A model generated the notes under the pieces. That model saw only the letters and a program-made list of their open reading frames with translations. It was not told where the DNA came from and did no database searches. Of a stretch of DNA of 56,559 bases, positions 16,698-25,576 are shown one piece after another (the stretch's first letter is position 1; every line of letters begins with the position of its first letter). The stretch spans positions 1-56,559 of the forward strand of contig CAZJIU010000006.1 in the NCBI GenBank assembly GCA_964546145.1, in the 5' to 3' direction. The translations under genes and the position numbers were made by a program. The DNA is from CAZAKO01 sp964546145 (GTDB lineage: Bacteria > Fidelibacterota > UBA2242).

Positions 16698-17011
16698 TTT
16701 ACTAAGTTCTATTAAGTACTATTAAGTACGTTTAAGTACTTTTAAGTCGATGACTTGGGAGGCTTCTATCGTTACTTCCGGCGTCTATTTCATCCATATT
16801 CACGCAGGTGATTTCCGACAGGCACGCAAGTGTTTGCTGATAAAGTAGAAGAAGGCTTATTAGCACTTCTCTATGTAGGACAAATACCGATATGATACCA
16901 GGCTATCATCTGATATGACAATTGGATGTCGTCCGATTTTCAAGACCTGATATGATTGATATATTTTGAATCGAGATGGCAGATCAATAATAATAAAACG
17001 ATGGGGACGAA
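16698..17011. other. 314-base intergenic region with repeats
   Basis: No credible gene. It contains the 10-bp tandem repeat at its left end and three copies of GATATGA followed by T or C (starting at 16888, 16911 and 16949) before the downstream REC gene, possible regulator sites. No tRNA, terminator or RNA structure was recognised. Confidence 0.5.
16701..16750. repeat. Tandem 10-bp repeat (TTAAGTAC-type), about five units
   Basis: Five consecutive decamers of form (t/c)TAAGTnCnn: ctaagttcta, ttaagtacta, ttaagtacgt, ttaagtactt, ttaagtcgat. The period of exactly 10 bases places the units on one helical face. It sits immediately 5' of the rhodanese remnant. Confidence 0.75.
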
Positions 17012-17374
17012 TTGAGAGTCCTGATTGCCGATGACTCGGAAATTTTAAGGGATCACCTCAAGACGATGCTTGCCGAGATTGAAGGGGTTAAAATCGTCGG
17101 TGAGAGCAGCGATACTGATTCGACTCTCAGTCTAATTAAGAAATTGAAACCCGATACGATAATTCTCGATATTCGTATGCCGGGAGAAGGGGGTATTTAT
17201 ATTTTAAATTTCATTAAAAAGAAATATCCCGCCATTAAAGTCATTATTTTTACCGATTATCCCTATCCGCAGTATCGCACGAAATGTCTGGAAATCGGTG
17301 CCGATTACTTTTTTGATAAATCCACTGAGAGCGAAAAAATGATTGAAGTATTGAAAAATTTGGCAAATAATTGA
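17012..17374 (+). CDS. Single-domain response regulator
   Basis: 120 residues forming only a receiver domain: ADD near the N-terminus, phosphoacceptor Asp53 (TIILDIRMPGEGG), Thr of IIFTDYP and Lys of FFDKST. It most resembles REC domains of NarL-type regulators but has lost the DNA-binding part. The start is TTG at 17012; the ATG at 17001 is out of frame. It may be a phosphate sink or relay for the kinases nearby. Confidence 0.85.
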   Translation: MRVLIADDSEILRDHLKTMLAEIEGVKIVGESSDTDSTLSLIKKLKPDTIILDIRMPGEGGIYILNFIKKKYPAIKVIIFTDYPYPQYRTKCLEIGADYFFDKSTESEKMIEVLKNLANN

Positions 17375-17389
17375 TTTAATGATTATAAT
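17360..17389 (+). promoter_or_regulatory. Predicted promoter of the hydrogenase operon
   Basis: TTGGCA (17360-17365) and a perfect TATAAT (17384-17389) are separated by 18 bases, about 43 bases before the first gene of the operon and overlapping the end of the REC gene. Confidence 0.45.
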
Positions 17390-17431
17390 TAACCGTATGA
17401 TTTCGATAAACGAGCTTTTTGGAGATAAATA

Positions 17432-18463
17432 ATGATCGTAAAAACCAGCGACCTATTATCGTTTTTGAGGCTGTGCCAGAAAGAAAAATTAGGCAAATTC
17501 GAACAGGTAATTGTACCCTGCAAACCTTCATATGGCGATGAGAGCCAGACTTATTTTACTGAAATTAATGAAAATACTGAGATAGTGCTGGATTCGTATC
17601 GGACGGTGGATCCGCTGCGGACGCTTTTTTATTTTTCGCGGGAAACTATCTTACCGGCAAAATCTGCAAAAAAGAGACTTATTGTCGGCGTAAAAAACTG
17701 TGATCTGGCAGCGTTAAAGGTGCTAGACCGGGCTTTAATCAATGAGGATTTTGTTGATCCAGTCTATCAATTATGGCGCGAGCAGACTACAATTGTGGCA
17801 ACTGACTGCATGGAGGTTGGTGACAGCTGCCATTGTATTTTAGTTGATGGTAAACCTTGGGCTGAGGAGAATTTTGATATTAATCTATCACCGATAAATG
17901 ACAGCTATCTGATCACTGTCGGCTCCAAGAAGGGAGAGGATCTTTTAAAATTATTGAAGGAGCACCTGGAGCTGGTACAATTGCGCGGCGATGAAAGGGA
18001 AAAGGTCAAACAGAACCGACGAGCTATTGAACGAAAATTAAAAGAAAATAATGCGAAATATCTTCGGAAAGACGATTATGGAAATCTGCGGAAATCACCT
18101 ATTGAAGGTTGGATTGATGATTCCCGAACCTGTGTTGGCTGCGGCGGTTGTACTAATATCTGTCCAACCTGTTACTGCATTATCCTTAATGATGAGACTG
18201 CTGCAAAACAGTTTGTAAAGGTCAGGAGCACCGATTCATGTCAGTTGGATGGCTATGCGAAAGTTGCCGGCGGAGCAACACCCCGTCCCAAAATGTATCA
18301 GCGATTCAGAAATCGCTACCTGTGTAAGTTTGATTATATGAAAAGCAATTTCGATTTGATTGGCTGTACCGGTTGCGGCAGGTGTATTGATGTGTGTCCG
18401 GGTGAGATCGAATTCAGAGCCGTGGTCCAGAAAAATATGCAATTACCCAAAGTTCAGGAGTAA
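17432..18463 (+). CDS. Iron-sulfur diaphorase subunit, sulfhydrogenase beta (HydB/HyhB)-like
   Basis: 343 residues. The N-terminal 210 residues resemble the HydB/AsrA family (VGVKNCDLAALKVLDR is typical). The C-terminal part carries two 4Fe-4S sites, CVGCGGCTNICPTC and CTGCGRCIDVCPG. In sulfhydrogenases and anaerobic sulfite reductases this subunit passes electrons between the flavoprotein gamma subunit and the catalytic part. It is the first gene of the hydrogenase operon, 3 bases before the gamma-like gene, so an NAD(P)H or ferredoxin input module for the membrane hydrogenase is likely. Confidence 0.85.
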   Translation: MIVKTSDLLSFLRLCQKEKLGKFEQVIVPCKPSYGDESQTYFTEINENTEIVLDSYRTVDPLRTLFYFSRETILPAKSAKKRLIVGVKNCDLAALKVLDRALINEDFVDPVYQLWREQTTIVATDCMEVGDSCHCILVDGKPWAEENFDINLSPINDSYLITVGSKKGEDLLKLLKEHLELVQLRGDEREKVKQNRRAIERKLKENNAKYLRKDDYGNLRKSPIEGWIDDSRTCVGCGGCTNICPTCYCIILNDETAAKQFVKVRSTDSCQLDGYAKVAGGATPRPKMYQRFRNRYLCKFDYMKSNFDLIGCTGCGRCIDVCPGEIEFRAVVQKNMQLPKVQE

Positions 18464-18466
18464 CCA

Positions 18467-19294
18467 ATGGCACAAACGAATCCCTATGTAGTTACTGCCG
18501 CTGAAATTTATGAAATTATTGAAGAATCACCGACGATCCGGACATTGAAAATCAAACCGGAGACACCAATTCCGTTTAAGACCGGACAATTTATTGAGTT
18601 GACAATACCGAACATTGGCGAAGGACCCTTCACGCCATCTTCTACGGATAACATCAGTGAGGTAATGGATATTACGATTATGAAGGCCGGTTTTGTAACC
18701 GAACATGTCCATAAGACCAACGTTGGCGACCGGATTGGCATTCGTGGTCCATATGGCACTCGTTATCCGATACAAGATTGGTATGGCAAAGATATTTTAA
18801 TCATGGGCGGTGGGGTTGGAATGGCACCGACCCGCTCGTTATTCCTGACTTTACTGGACAGCATCGAAAAATATAACAGCATTACATTCCTGGCGGGCGC
18901 TCGTACGCCCAAGGATATGATTTATAAACAATATATTGATGGATGGAGAAAAATTGATAAGGTAAACTTTTTCCGCTCGGTAGATCGCATTCCGGAGGGG
19001 GAGGAATGGGGAGAAGAAGTTTGCCTTATCACTAAACTACTCGACAAAATTGATATAAATCCCAGGGGTAATCCGGTTGTGGTCTGTGGACCGCCAATTA
19101 TGATGAAATTTGCGACTTACGATCTATTAAAGTACGGTTACGCCGATCAGGATATTTATCTTTCAATGGAAAAGAAAATGTACTGCGGAATTGGGCATTG
19201 TCGGCATTGTGTCATCGGAAAATATTATGCCTGTAAAGATGGTCCCGTGTTTACTTATGATAAAGTTAAAAACGAGGAGAATATCTGGGAATGA
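18467..19294 (+). CDS. FAD/NAD(P)-binding oxidoreductase, sulfhydrogenase gamma (HydG/HyhG)-like
   Basis: 275 residues of the ferredoxin-NADP reductase/PyrK superfamily. The FAD-binding barrel includes FKTGQFIELTIP; the nucleotide-binding half has IMGGGVGMAPTRSL and VVCGPPIMM. The C-terminus carries a 2Fe-2S site (CGIGHCRHCVIGKYYAC, then KDGPVF). With the preceding beta-like subunit it forms a diaphorase pair. Known relatives use NADPH or NADH and can take part in bifurcation; which applies here cannot be told. Confidence 0.88.
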   Translation: MAQTNPYVVTAAEIYEIIEESPTIRTLKIKPETPIPFKTGQFIELTIPNIGEGPFTPSSTDNISEVMDITIMKAGFVTEHVHKTNVGDRIGIRGPYGTRYPIQDWYGKDILIMGGGVGMAPTRSLFLTLLDSIEKYNSITFLAGARTPKDMIYKQYIDGWRKIDKVNFFRSVDRIPEGEEWGEEVCLITKLLDKIDINPRGNPVVVCGPPIMMKFATYDLLKYGYADQDIYLSMEKKMYCGIGHCRHCVIGKYYACKDGPVFTYDKVKNEENIWE

Positions 19295-19794
19295 AACGAC
19301 TTTTTATTGACATTCCAGCATTACTCGAATCAGGTGTCTCGGTGGAGGAGATTAAATGTGAATATTTTTACCATCGCCGGAATCCGGGGCAGTTCTCATT
19401 ACTTGAGATAGCTGAGTTCTCGGTTTACTGTCGGCAGTGCCAGGATGCTTTTTGCGTGACTGCCTGTCCCAAAGAAGCTTTGGAACGCCAGGATAACGGA
19501 CTGATCAAGCGCTTCAATATGCGCTGCGTTGGTTGTAAGTGTTGCATCTTAGCCTGTCCCTTTGGGACAATATTTCCAGAGGTAATCAACTACATTACGG
19601 CGAAATGCGATTATTGTCTTAATCAGCTAAAAGAAGATCCAGATTATCAGCCACTCTGTGTCAAGACCGCTCCTCCCGGAACCTTCAGGATGCAGGAAGT
19701 TGATGCCGACGATCCGCTGAATCAGGTATTTTTAGTCGGCGACCACCTGGCAATTAAAAGTGCTCATTGGCGCTATAAGGAGGACAAGGTATGA
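19291..19794 (+). CDS. 4Fe-4S ferredoxin-type electron transfer subunit (HycB/CooF-like)
   Basis: 167 residues with four clustered Cys motifs: CRQCQDAFCVTACP, CVGCKCCILACPFG, CDYC, and a later Cys in LCVKTAPPGTF, the HydN/HycB/CooF pattern binding up to four clusters. It starts 4 bases inside the previous gene and ends overlapping the next, so translation is coupled. Probably carries electrons between the diaphorase pair and the hydrogenase small subunit. Confidence 0.88.
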   Translation: MKRLFIDIPALLESGVSVEEIKCEYFYHRRNPGQFSLLEIAEFSVYCRQCQDAFCVTACPKEALERQDNGLIKRFNMRCVGCKCCILACPFGTIFPEVINYITAKCDYCLNQLKEDPDYQPLCVKTAPPGTFRMQEVDADDPLNQVFLVGDHLAIKSAHWRYKEDKV

Positions 19795-20720
19795 ACTGCT
19801 GGATTCTGTTTTATCTTTTAGTCTTTCCCGGAATGCTTTTTACCGGAATCCTCGGATTGCTGGTCGGCTGGCTCGATCGGAAAGTGAGTGCCTGGTTTCA
19901 ATATCGGGTCGGTCCGCCGCTGCTTCAGAATTTCAATGACTTTTTTAAACTTTTGGGCAAAGAGACAATTATTGTCAAGGATGCCCTGAAGTCGGTATTT
20001 GTCCTGGCGCCGCTTGCTGCTTTTGGCATTTTGATTTTGCTCGCCACAATTATCGGTATGAGCCTTTTTTATCAAAATGGATTTGGCGGCGATTTGGTGG
20101 TGATTATGTACCTGATGATGACTTATTCGGTAATGATCATTTTAGGAGGCTCGGCTACCGGTAATGTTTACTCCAGTGTCGGTGCCGGTCGGGAGATGAA
20201 GTTATTACTGGCGGACGAGCTGGCTTTTATTCTGGTTATTTTAATTCCGATTATCAGATCAAAATATCACCTGCAGCTGGATCAAATTCTGGCAGTACAA
20301 CAGACCTCGGGTGCTTTTATCGGTTCGGCATCAGGAATTATTGCTTTTATTATCGGACTTCTGTGTATTCAGGCGAAAATGACTCTGCCACCGTTTCACA
20401 TTCCCGAAGCCGAAACCGAGATCGTCGGAGGACCGTTCATGGAGTATTCGGGACCGCTGCTGGCTTTCTGGAAATTGAATCATTATATGATGTACGTTAT
20501 CTATCCGTTTTTACTGATATTGTTATTCTGGGGCGGTTTCCAGTGGCAGGGCATTGCAATTCTCTGGTCGGTGCTGAAATATTTGCTGATAGTCGTGGTG
20601 ATGATTATTATCAAGAATACGAATCCCCGGATTAGGATAGATACCGCGCTCAATTTTTTCTGGAAGTATGCGACACCGGTAGCATTTATCGGGATTATTT
20701 TAGCTGTATTAGGAGTATAG
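19791..20720 (+). CDS. Membrane subunit, NuoH/HycD/MbhM-like
   Basis: 309 residues with about eight hydrophobic segments. NuoH family features: GWLDRKVSAWFQYRVGPP in the first loop and the acidic loop FHIPEAETEIVGGPFMEYSG. It anchors the peripheral hydrogenase arm in the membrane and lies at the start of the ion path. Confidence 0.93.
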   Translation: MNCWILFYLLVFPGMLFTGILGLLVGWLDRKVSAWFQYRVGPPLLQNFNDFFKLLGKETIIVKDALKSVFVLAPLAAFGILILLATIIGMSLFYQNGFGGDLVVIMYLMMTYSVMIILGGSATGNVYSSVGAGREMKLLLADELAFILVILIPIIRSKYHLQLDQILAVQQTSGAFIGSASGIIAFIIGLLCIQAKMTLPPFHIPEAETEIVGGPFMEYSGPLLAFWKLNHYMMYVIYPFLLILLFWGGFQWQGIAILWSVLKYLLIVVVMIIIKNTNPRIRIDTALNFFWKYATPVAFIGIILAVLGV

Positions 20721-20721
20721 C

Positions 20722-21141
20722 ATGGGATGGTATAATAAACGTTTAGCAAAATCACTTTGGGTATTTCATGTTAGCGGCTCACCGTGTAATAATTGCGATA
20801 TCGAGATTCTGGATTTGCTGACACCCCGCTATGATCTCGAACGACTGGGGATTAAACTGGTCGGCTCGATTCGCCATGCCGACGTGATGTTAGTAACCGG
20901 TATCTTTAATCAGAAAATTGCACCGCTAATCAAGAAAATCTATGAGCAAGCACCCAAGCCGATCTTTGTTGTCGCAGTTGGAACTTGTGTCAGCGGCAGT
21001 TGTTGTTTTAAAGATAGTTATAATATTACCGAAAATCGCGAAACGGTAATTCCAATTGATATGTATGTTCCGGGTTGTCCACCCAAGCCGGAGGCGATGA
21101 TTGAAGCAGTCGCAAAATTAATAGGAGTGCTCAATGGCTGA
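20722..21141 (+). CDS. Group 4 [NiFe]-hydrogenase small subunit (NuoB/MbhJ-like)
   Basis: 139 residues. The four ligands of the proximal 4Fe-4S cluster are Cys22 and Cys25 (GSPCNNCD), Cys89 (GTCVSG) and Cys119 (PGCPPKP). Like other group 4 small subunits it is short and has no export signal, so it faces the cytoplasm. Confidence 0.93.
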   Translation: MGWYNKRLAKSLWVFHVSGSPCNNCDIEILDLLTPRYDLERLGIKLVGSIRHADVMLVTGIFNQKIAPLIKKIYEQAPKPIFVVAVGTCVSGSCCFKDSYNITENRETVIPIDMYVPGCPPKPEAMIEAVAKLIGVLNG

Positions 21142-21565
21142 AGTCGAACAATTCATCAAGGACATGGATCCGAAAATATCGAATATCATCAAAAAGAAAC
21201 GACGTCTCTATTTCAATATTGATGACAAGCATCTACGGGAAGTTGCTGATTATCTGTTCAATAAATTAGGCTGCCGGCTTTCAACGGCAACAGCGATGGA
21301 AATGTATCACGGGCTGGAGATATTGTATCATTTTTCGTTAGATAAAGCGGGGCAATACTTTTGTCCAAGAGTCATTATCACTGATAAAAAACACCCCAAA
21401 GTGGATTCGATTACCAATATTATCGAAGGTGCTATATGGATCGAGCGCGAAATGTACGATCTCTGGGGAATAGAGTTCAGCGGGCATCCGCGCATGGAAG
21501 AATTACTAACACTTCACCATCCTCAAGGCTTGAAGCGGCCGTTAAGATTCAAGGAGGGCGCATGA
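21134..21565 (+). CDS. NuoC/MbhK-like subunit
   Basis: 143 residues with the 30-kDa subunit signature WIEREMYDLWGIEFSGHP, then LKRPLRF near the end. Structural subunit linking large and small subunits. It overlaps the small-subunit gene by 8 bases and the large-subunit gene by 4. Confidence 0.92.
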   Translation: MAEVEQFIKDMDPKISNIIKKKRRLYFNIDDKHLREVADYLFNKLGCRLSTATAMEMYHGLEILYHFSLDKAGQYFCPRVIITDKKHPKVDSITNIIEGAIWIEREMYDLWGIEFSGHPRMEELLTLHHPQGLKRPLRFKEGA

Positions 21566-22752
21566 AGGCAAATCAAATACCGGTTGGTCCGTTTCACCCA
21601 TTGTTGGAAGAGGCTGAATATTTTGAGTTGAAAGTTGATGGTGAGACGGTTATTGATCTTGATATGGAAATTGGCTGGATGCATCGTGGTCATGAATACA
21701 TCTCCGAAATGAAGACCTTTACGCAGTCAATTTATCTGGTGGAGCGTATCTGTGGGATTTGTTCAACTTCGCATCCAATTGCCTGTGTGCATGCCATCGA
21801 GGATATTGATAATATCGAAATCCCGTTACGTGCCAGGTTTATCCGAACCCTGATTGGTGAACTGGAACGAATTCACAGTCATTTGCTCTGGCTGGGTTTG
21901 GCAGGCCATTTTATTGGATACGATACACTCTGGATGTGGTCTTGGAAATACCGTGAACCGGTTTTGGAGATGTTTGAAATTATTTCCGGTAACCGTAATC
22001 ACTACGGCATGATGCGGGTTGGCGGAGTAGGGAGGGATGTTGAACCTGAAAAAAATCCAATCTTGTATAAACACCTTGAAATGATCGAGAAAAAGATGGT
22101 GATGATCGCCAAAGCCGCCAAAGATGACCCGGTTCTGAGATCCCGATTGAAAGGGGTCGGTGTACTGACTCATGCTGATGCCGTAGCTTATTGTGCTGTC
22201 GGTCCGACATCGCGTGCCTCCGGTGTTCCCGGTGACATTCGCAAAGACGAGCCTACGGATGCCTACAATTTGGTGGATTTTGATCGAATCGTTTTGCAGA
22301 ACGGTGATGTCTATGACAAGCTGGTGGTCCGAGTTCTGGAAATAATCGAATCCATAAAAATTGTTCGCCAATGTCTGGATAAATTGAAAACGGTTACAGG
22401 ACCAATTCTGAATGATGTCAAAGAAATATCACCAGGAGAGGGCATTGGTCGCTATGAGGCACCGCGCGGCGAGGTTTTTCACTATATCCGTTCCGATGGC
22501 TCGAATCGTCCCATCCGGCATAAGATTCGCGCTCCCAGTTATGTTAACATCCCGACCTTTACCGCTTCGTGTAAGGGAATCCCGATTGCCGATGCGCTGA
22601 TCACTCTTGCATCAGTTGATCCCTGCTATTGTTGTACCGAGCGATCGCTGAAAATAATTGATAAAAATCATGATTCGCAGAGCATTGATCTATTAAAATT
22701 ATCGCGGGAAAAAACTGAGATAATCCGGAGGGAAATCAATGGCAATCAATGA
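21562..22752 (+). CDS. Group 4 [NiFe]-hydrogenase large (catalytic) subunit
   Basis: 396 residues of the NuoD/MbhL family, but with all four nickel-binding Cys: Cys64 and Cys67 (ERICGICSTSH) and Cys355 and Cys358 (DPCYCCTER). These are absent from complex I, so this is a true hydrogenase. A 35-residue tail follows the second motif, a plausible substrate for the HycI-type protease at the operon end. The ATG at 21562 follows AAGGAGG and overlaps the NuoC-like gene; a longer reading from 21436 would run through that gene. Confidence 0.95.
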   Translation: MKANQIPVGPFHPLLEEAEYFELKVDGETVIDLDMEIGWMHRGHEYISEMKTFTQSIYLVERICGICSTSHPIACVHAIEDIDNIEIPLRARFIRTLIGELERIHSHLLWLGLAGHFIGYDTLWMWSWKYREPVLEMFEIISGNRNHYGMMRVGGVGRDVEPEKNPILYKHLEMIEKKMVMIAKAAKDDPVLRSRLKGVGVLTHADAVAYCAVGPTSRASGVPGDIRKDEPTDAYNLVDFDRIVLQNGDVYDKLVVRVLEIIESIKIVRQCLDKLKTVTGPILNDVKEISPGEGIGRYEAPRGEVFHYIRSDGSNRPIRHKIRAPSYVNIPTFTASCKGIPIADALITLASVDPCYCCTERSLKIIDKNHDSQSIDLLKLSREKTEIIRREINGNQ

Positions 22753-24547
22753 GTTAAGTCTACTGATTTTAGTCCCGTTAATTGCGGCTGCTGTAAATAT
22801 ATTCCTGCCCGTAGTACTTCGGAAAATTCTGACCGTGCTGGCGGTTATTTATTTACTGTTCATCAATTATCAGCTATTTTTAATAAAAACCACCGAGGCC
22901 TATCTCTTTAATACCATTATATTTTCCCTCGACCAATTGTCGTTTTTTATTCTGACCTTTATCCAGGTTTTGAGCAGCATTATCCTCATATTCTCCTTGA
23001 AAGGAGTCAAAAATAATATTCAGAAATCCTTTTTCGTGCTGTATCCAATGACGATAGCTTTCTGTAACGGCGTTGCGGTGAGTGTTAATTCGATCAGCTT
23101 GCTGATATTCTGGGGCTTGACGGGAATAACGCTGTATCTTTTCGCCGTTTTAGGTTCTACTAAAGATGCTCCGGATACTGCGAAAAAAACCATGGTGATC
23201 GTCGGTGGCAGCGATGTTTTTCTGATATTGGGATTGATCTTAATCTGGTTTATGAGGTCTGAGAAGAATTGGATTTTTTGGGATATAAATATTCCATTAT
23301 CCGGTGGCTTAGCCTATGTTGCATTTTTCAGTATATTGATTGCCGCATTTGCCAAAGCTGGTGCTTTTCCACTGCACAGCTGGGTGCCGGATTTTGCCAA
23401 GGATTCTCCCGTCGAAAGTGCTGCTTTTCTACCAGCTTCTCTGGACAAACTGCTGGGTATTTATCTTCTAGCCAGGCTTGTGTTATCAACCTTTGTTTTG
23501 AATTCCGTCATTCATTTAATAATTATAACTTTGGGAGCCCTGACGGTAATAACTGCAGTAATGATGGCCATGATCCAGCATAACGGCCGCAAACTGCTGG
23601 GATATCATGCCGTGAGTCAGGTTGGATATATGGTGATGGGCGTGGGCAGCGGAAATATCCTGGCTATTATTGGCGGCTTATTCCACATGGTCAACCATAC
23701 TCTTTATAAGTCGAATCTCTTTTTATCATTGGGAGCGGTTGAGAAACGAACCGGTACTAATAATCTGGACGAACTTGGCGGGCTGGGAACCCGGATGCCG
23801 CTGACTTTTTTAACTGCCATTATTGGAGCGTTCGCCATTTCAGGAATTCCACCGTTCAACGGCTTTTATTCAAAATGGTTGATTTATCAGGGTATTCTAG
23901 ACTTTGCCAGCAAATCTGCCCCCGGTTTTCAGATTTGGCTATTAATTTGCCTGATCCTGGCCATATTTGGCAGCGCCCTTACGCTAGCTAGTTTTATGAA
24001 ATTTATTCACTCGATTTTTCTGAGTCGAAGACCGGAAAAATTAGCCCATATTCATGAAGCACCCTTCAATCAGTGGTTTGCTACGATGCTGCTTTCAGGA
24101 TTATGTATTGGTTTTGGTATTTTTGCTAAAGAGTTGCCTTTGAAGCATTTTATTTTACCGGTGATGAAACAATCAGGGTTAAATCTATTGGGTTCCTATA
24201 ATCCTTTACTATTGCTTGGATTATTTGGTCTGGCGCTCATAATTGGATTAATGATTTACTGGCTCACTCGCAAAGTCCGTTTTGATGAGATCTATCTTGG
24301 AGGTATGGAAGCGTTGGAGCATTTCCGGGTAACCGGCACCGGTTTTTATAATGAAATCCGTAATATGAAACCGTTAAAAGGCATTTATAATAGTGCCGAA
24401 AAGAAACACCTGGATATTTACGATCTCAGCCGACGCTGTTCTTTAGCAATCGCAAAAATGTTTAGCGAGGTCCATAACGGTCAGCTGCTTTTCTATAATC
24501 TCTGGCTAGTGCTGGGATTGCTGATTCTTTTATTGGTGGCGATATGA
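22739..24547 (+). CDS. Antiporter-like membrane subunit 1 (NuoL/MrpA N-terminal type)
   Basis: 602 residues with about 14-16 membrane helices. Proton-channel family core: AFAKAGAFPLHSWVPDFAKD and PASLDKLLGIYLLARL, HNGRKLLGYHAVSQVGYM, and ISGIPPFNGFYSKW. The conserved helix-5 Glu (WE in NuoL) appears replaced by Gly in IFWGLTGITLYL. With the next gene it corresponds to a split MrpA. It overlaps the large-subunit gene by 14 bases. Confidence 0.9.
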   Translation: MAINELSLLILVPLIAAAVNIFLPVVLRKILTVLAVIYLLFINYQLFLIKTTEAYLFNTIIFSLDQLSFFILTFIQVLSSIILIFSLKGVKNNIQKSFFVLYPMTIAFCNGVAVSVNSISLLIFWGLTGITLYLFAVLGSTKDAPDTAKKTMVIVGGSDVFLILGLILIWFMRSEKNWIFWDINIPLSGGLAYVAFFSILIAAFAKAGAFPLHSWVPDFAKDSPVESAAFLPASLDKLLGIYLLARLVLSTFVLNSVIHLIIITLGALTVITAVMMAMIQHNGRKLLGYHAVSQVGYMVMGVGSGNILAIIGGLFHMVNHTLYKSNLFLSLGAVEKRTGTNNLDELGGLGTRMPLTFLTAIIGAFAISGIPPFNGFYSKWLIYQGILDFASKSAPGFQIWLLICLILAIFGSALTLASFMKFIHSIFLSRRPEKLAHIHEAPFNQWFATMLLSGLCIGFGIFAKELPLKHFILPVMKQSGLNLLGSYNPLLLLGLFGLALIIGLMIYWLTRKVRFDEIYLGGMEALEHFRVTGTGFYNEIRNMKPLKGIYNSAEKKHLDIYDLSRRCSLAIAKMFSEVHNGQLLFYNLWLVLGLLILLLVAI

Positions 24548-24582
24548 TAAATAATAATTATCTTTTAATTGCGGAGGAATAA

Positions 24583-25137
24583 ATGCCGATAGAAATATGG
24601 TTGATGTTCATTCTTGGCTTTATGATAGTTGGGTCGATAATTGCACTGGAGCTGAAAGATTTATTATCATCTGTAATTTCGGTCGGGATTGTAGGTTTGG
24701 GAGTATCAATGGCTTTTCTGCTGCTGGAGGCTTTGGATCTGGCTATCGTTCAGTTTCTTTTTGAGATTTTTGCCCTGATTATTCTAGTACGGGCTTTTAT
24801 CGGTAAAGAGTATCATATTCAAGAGCCATCCAAAGTGCATATCATTCAAACATTAGTAACTATTGTCACATTAGGATTAATTCTAATACTCAGTATCAAG
24901 ATTTTTAAATTATTGCCGCCTTTCGGGGAACCACTATTTACAACTGCAAAACATTATGTTGAGCAAGGAGCGGCTGAAACCGGTTCGGCTAATATTGTCA
25001 CGTCTATTATTCTGGATTATCGGGCTTATGACACCCTGGGCGAAGTAACCGTGCTATTTACGGCAATCCTGGGTGCGCTTTCGATCTTGCGGGGTGCGGC
25101 TGACAAATCAGCGGGAGGTGACCATGAAACAGAATGA
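24583..25137 (+). CDS. MbhD/MbhE-like subunit (MrpA C-terminal part, DUF4040)
   Basis: 184 residues, about five helices. The first half (LELKDLLSSVISVGIVGLGVSMAFLLLEA, stated here as motif around residues 20-48) matches the DUF4040/MbhD region; the second half ending LDYRAYDTLGEVTVLFTAI matches the MbhE region. MrpA carries both at its C-terminus, and in the Mbh hydrogenase they are separate. Overlaps the MrpB gene by 14 bases. Confidence 0.85.
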   Translation: MPIEIWLMFILGFMIVGSIIALELKDLLSSVISVGIVGLGVSMAFLLLEALDLAIVQFLFEIFALIILVRAFIGKEYHIQEPSKVHIIQTLVTIVTLGLILILSIKIFKLLPPFGEPLFTTAKHYVEQGAAETGSANIVTSIILDYRAYDTLGEVTVLFTAILGALSILRGAADKSAGGDHETE

Positions 25138-25576
25138 AGGGATGACACTAATTGTTAAAACAGTAACCAGAATCAGTGTCTGGCTCATAATCCTCTACGG
25201 GATTTATATCATTTTACATGGTCATCTAAGTCCCGGAGGCGGATTTGCCGGTGGGGTTATTATTGCGTTGGCATTTTTGAATGTAATGCTGGCCTATGGG
25301 CGTAATTTTATCACCCGCTGGATTAATATCGGTTTTTTACATGATATCGAATCCTCCAGCGCGGCAATATTTCTGGCAATTGGAATCCTGGGAATGTCGG
25401 TTGGTGGTGGATTTTTAGCCAATTTTATCAGTCATGGCAAACTGTTCAATCTGCTAAGTTCCGGAACGATACCGTTATTAAATATCGTAATTGGTGCAAA
25501 AGTGAGTATGGGCTTATTTATTGTTGTCTGGACACTTTCAATTTTTCATTTGTTAGATAAAGGGGAGAAGAAGTAA
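25124..25576 (+). CDS. Mrp antiporter subunit B-like (MnhB/MbhF)
   Basis: 150 residues, four helices, with the MnhB signature HGHLSPGGGFAGGVIIALA. The ATG at 25124 follows GGGAGG and is preferred to an upstream in-frame ATG within the previous gene. The gene ends on the first base of the MrpC gene. Confidence 0.92.
   Translation: MKQNEGMTLIVKTVTRISVWLIILYGIYIILHGHLSPGGGFAGGVIIALAFLNVMLAYGRNFITRWINIGFLHDIESSSAAIFLAIGILGMSVGGGFLANFISHGKLFNLLSSGTIPLLNIVIGAKVSMGLFIVVWTLSIFHLLDKGEKK

Noticed and set aside
17361..17375. Sigma54 promoter TTGGCA... before the hydrogenase operon
   Set aside because: GG is followed at 10 bases by AT instead of GC, whereas a good sigma70-type -10 (TATAAT) fits the same site.
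19791..22752. Reading the NuoH-B-C-D-like genes as respiratory complex I
   Set aside because: The large subunit keeps both NiFe-binding CxxC pairs, and hyp genes, a maturation protease and NikR surround it, so it is a hydrogenase.
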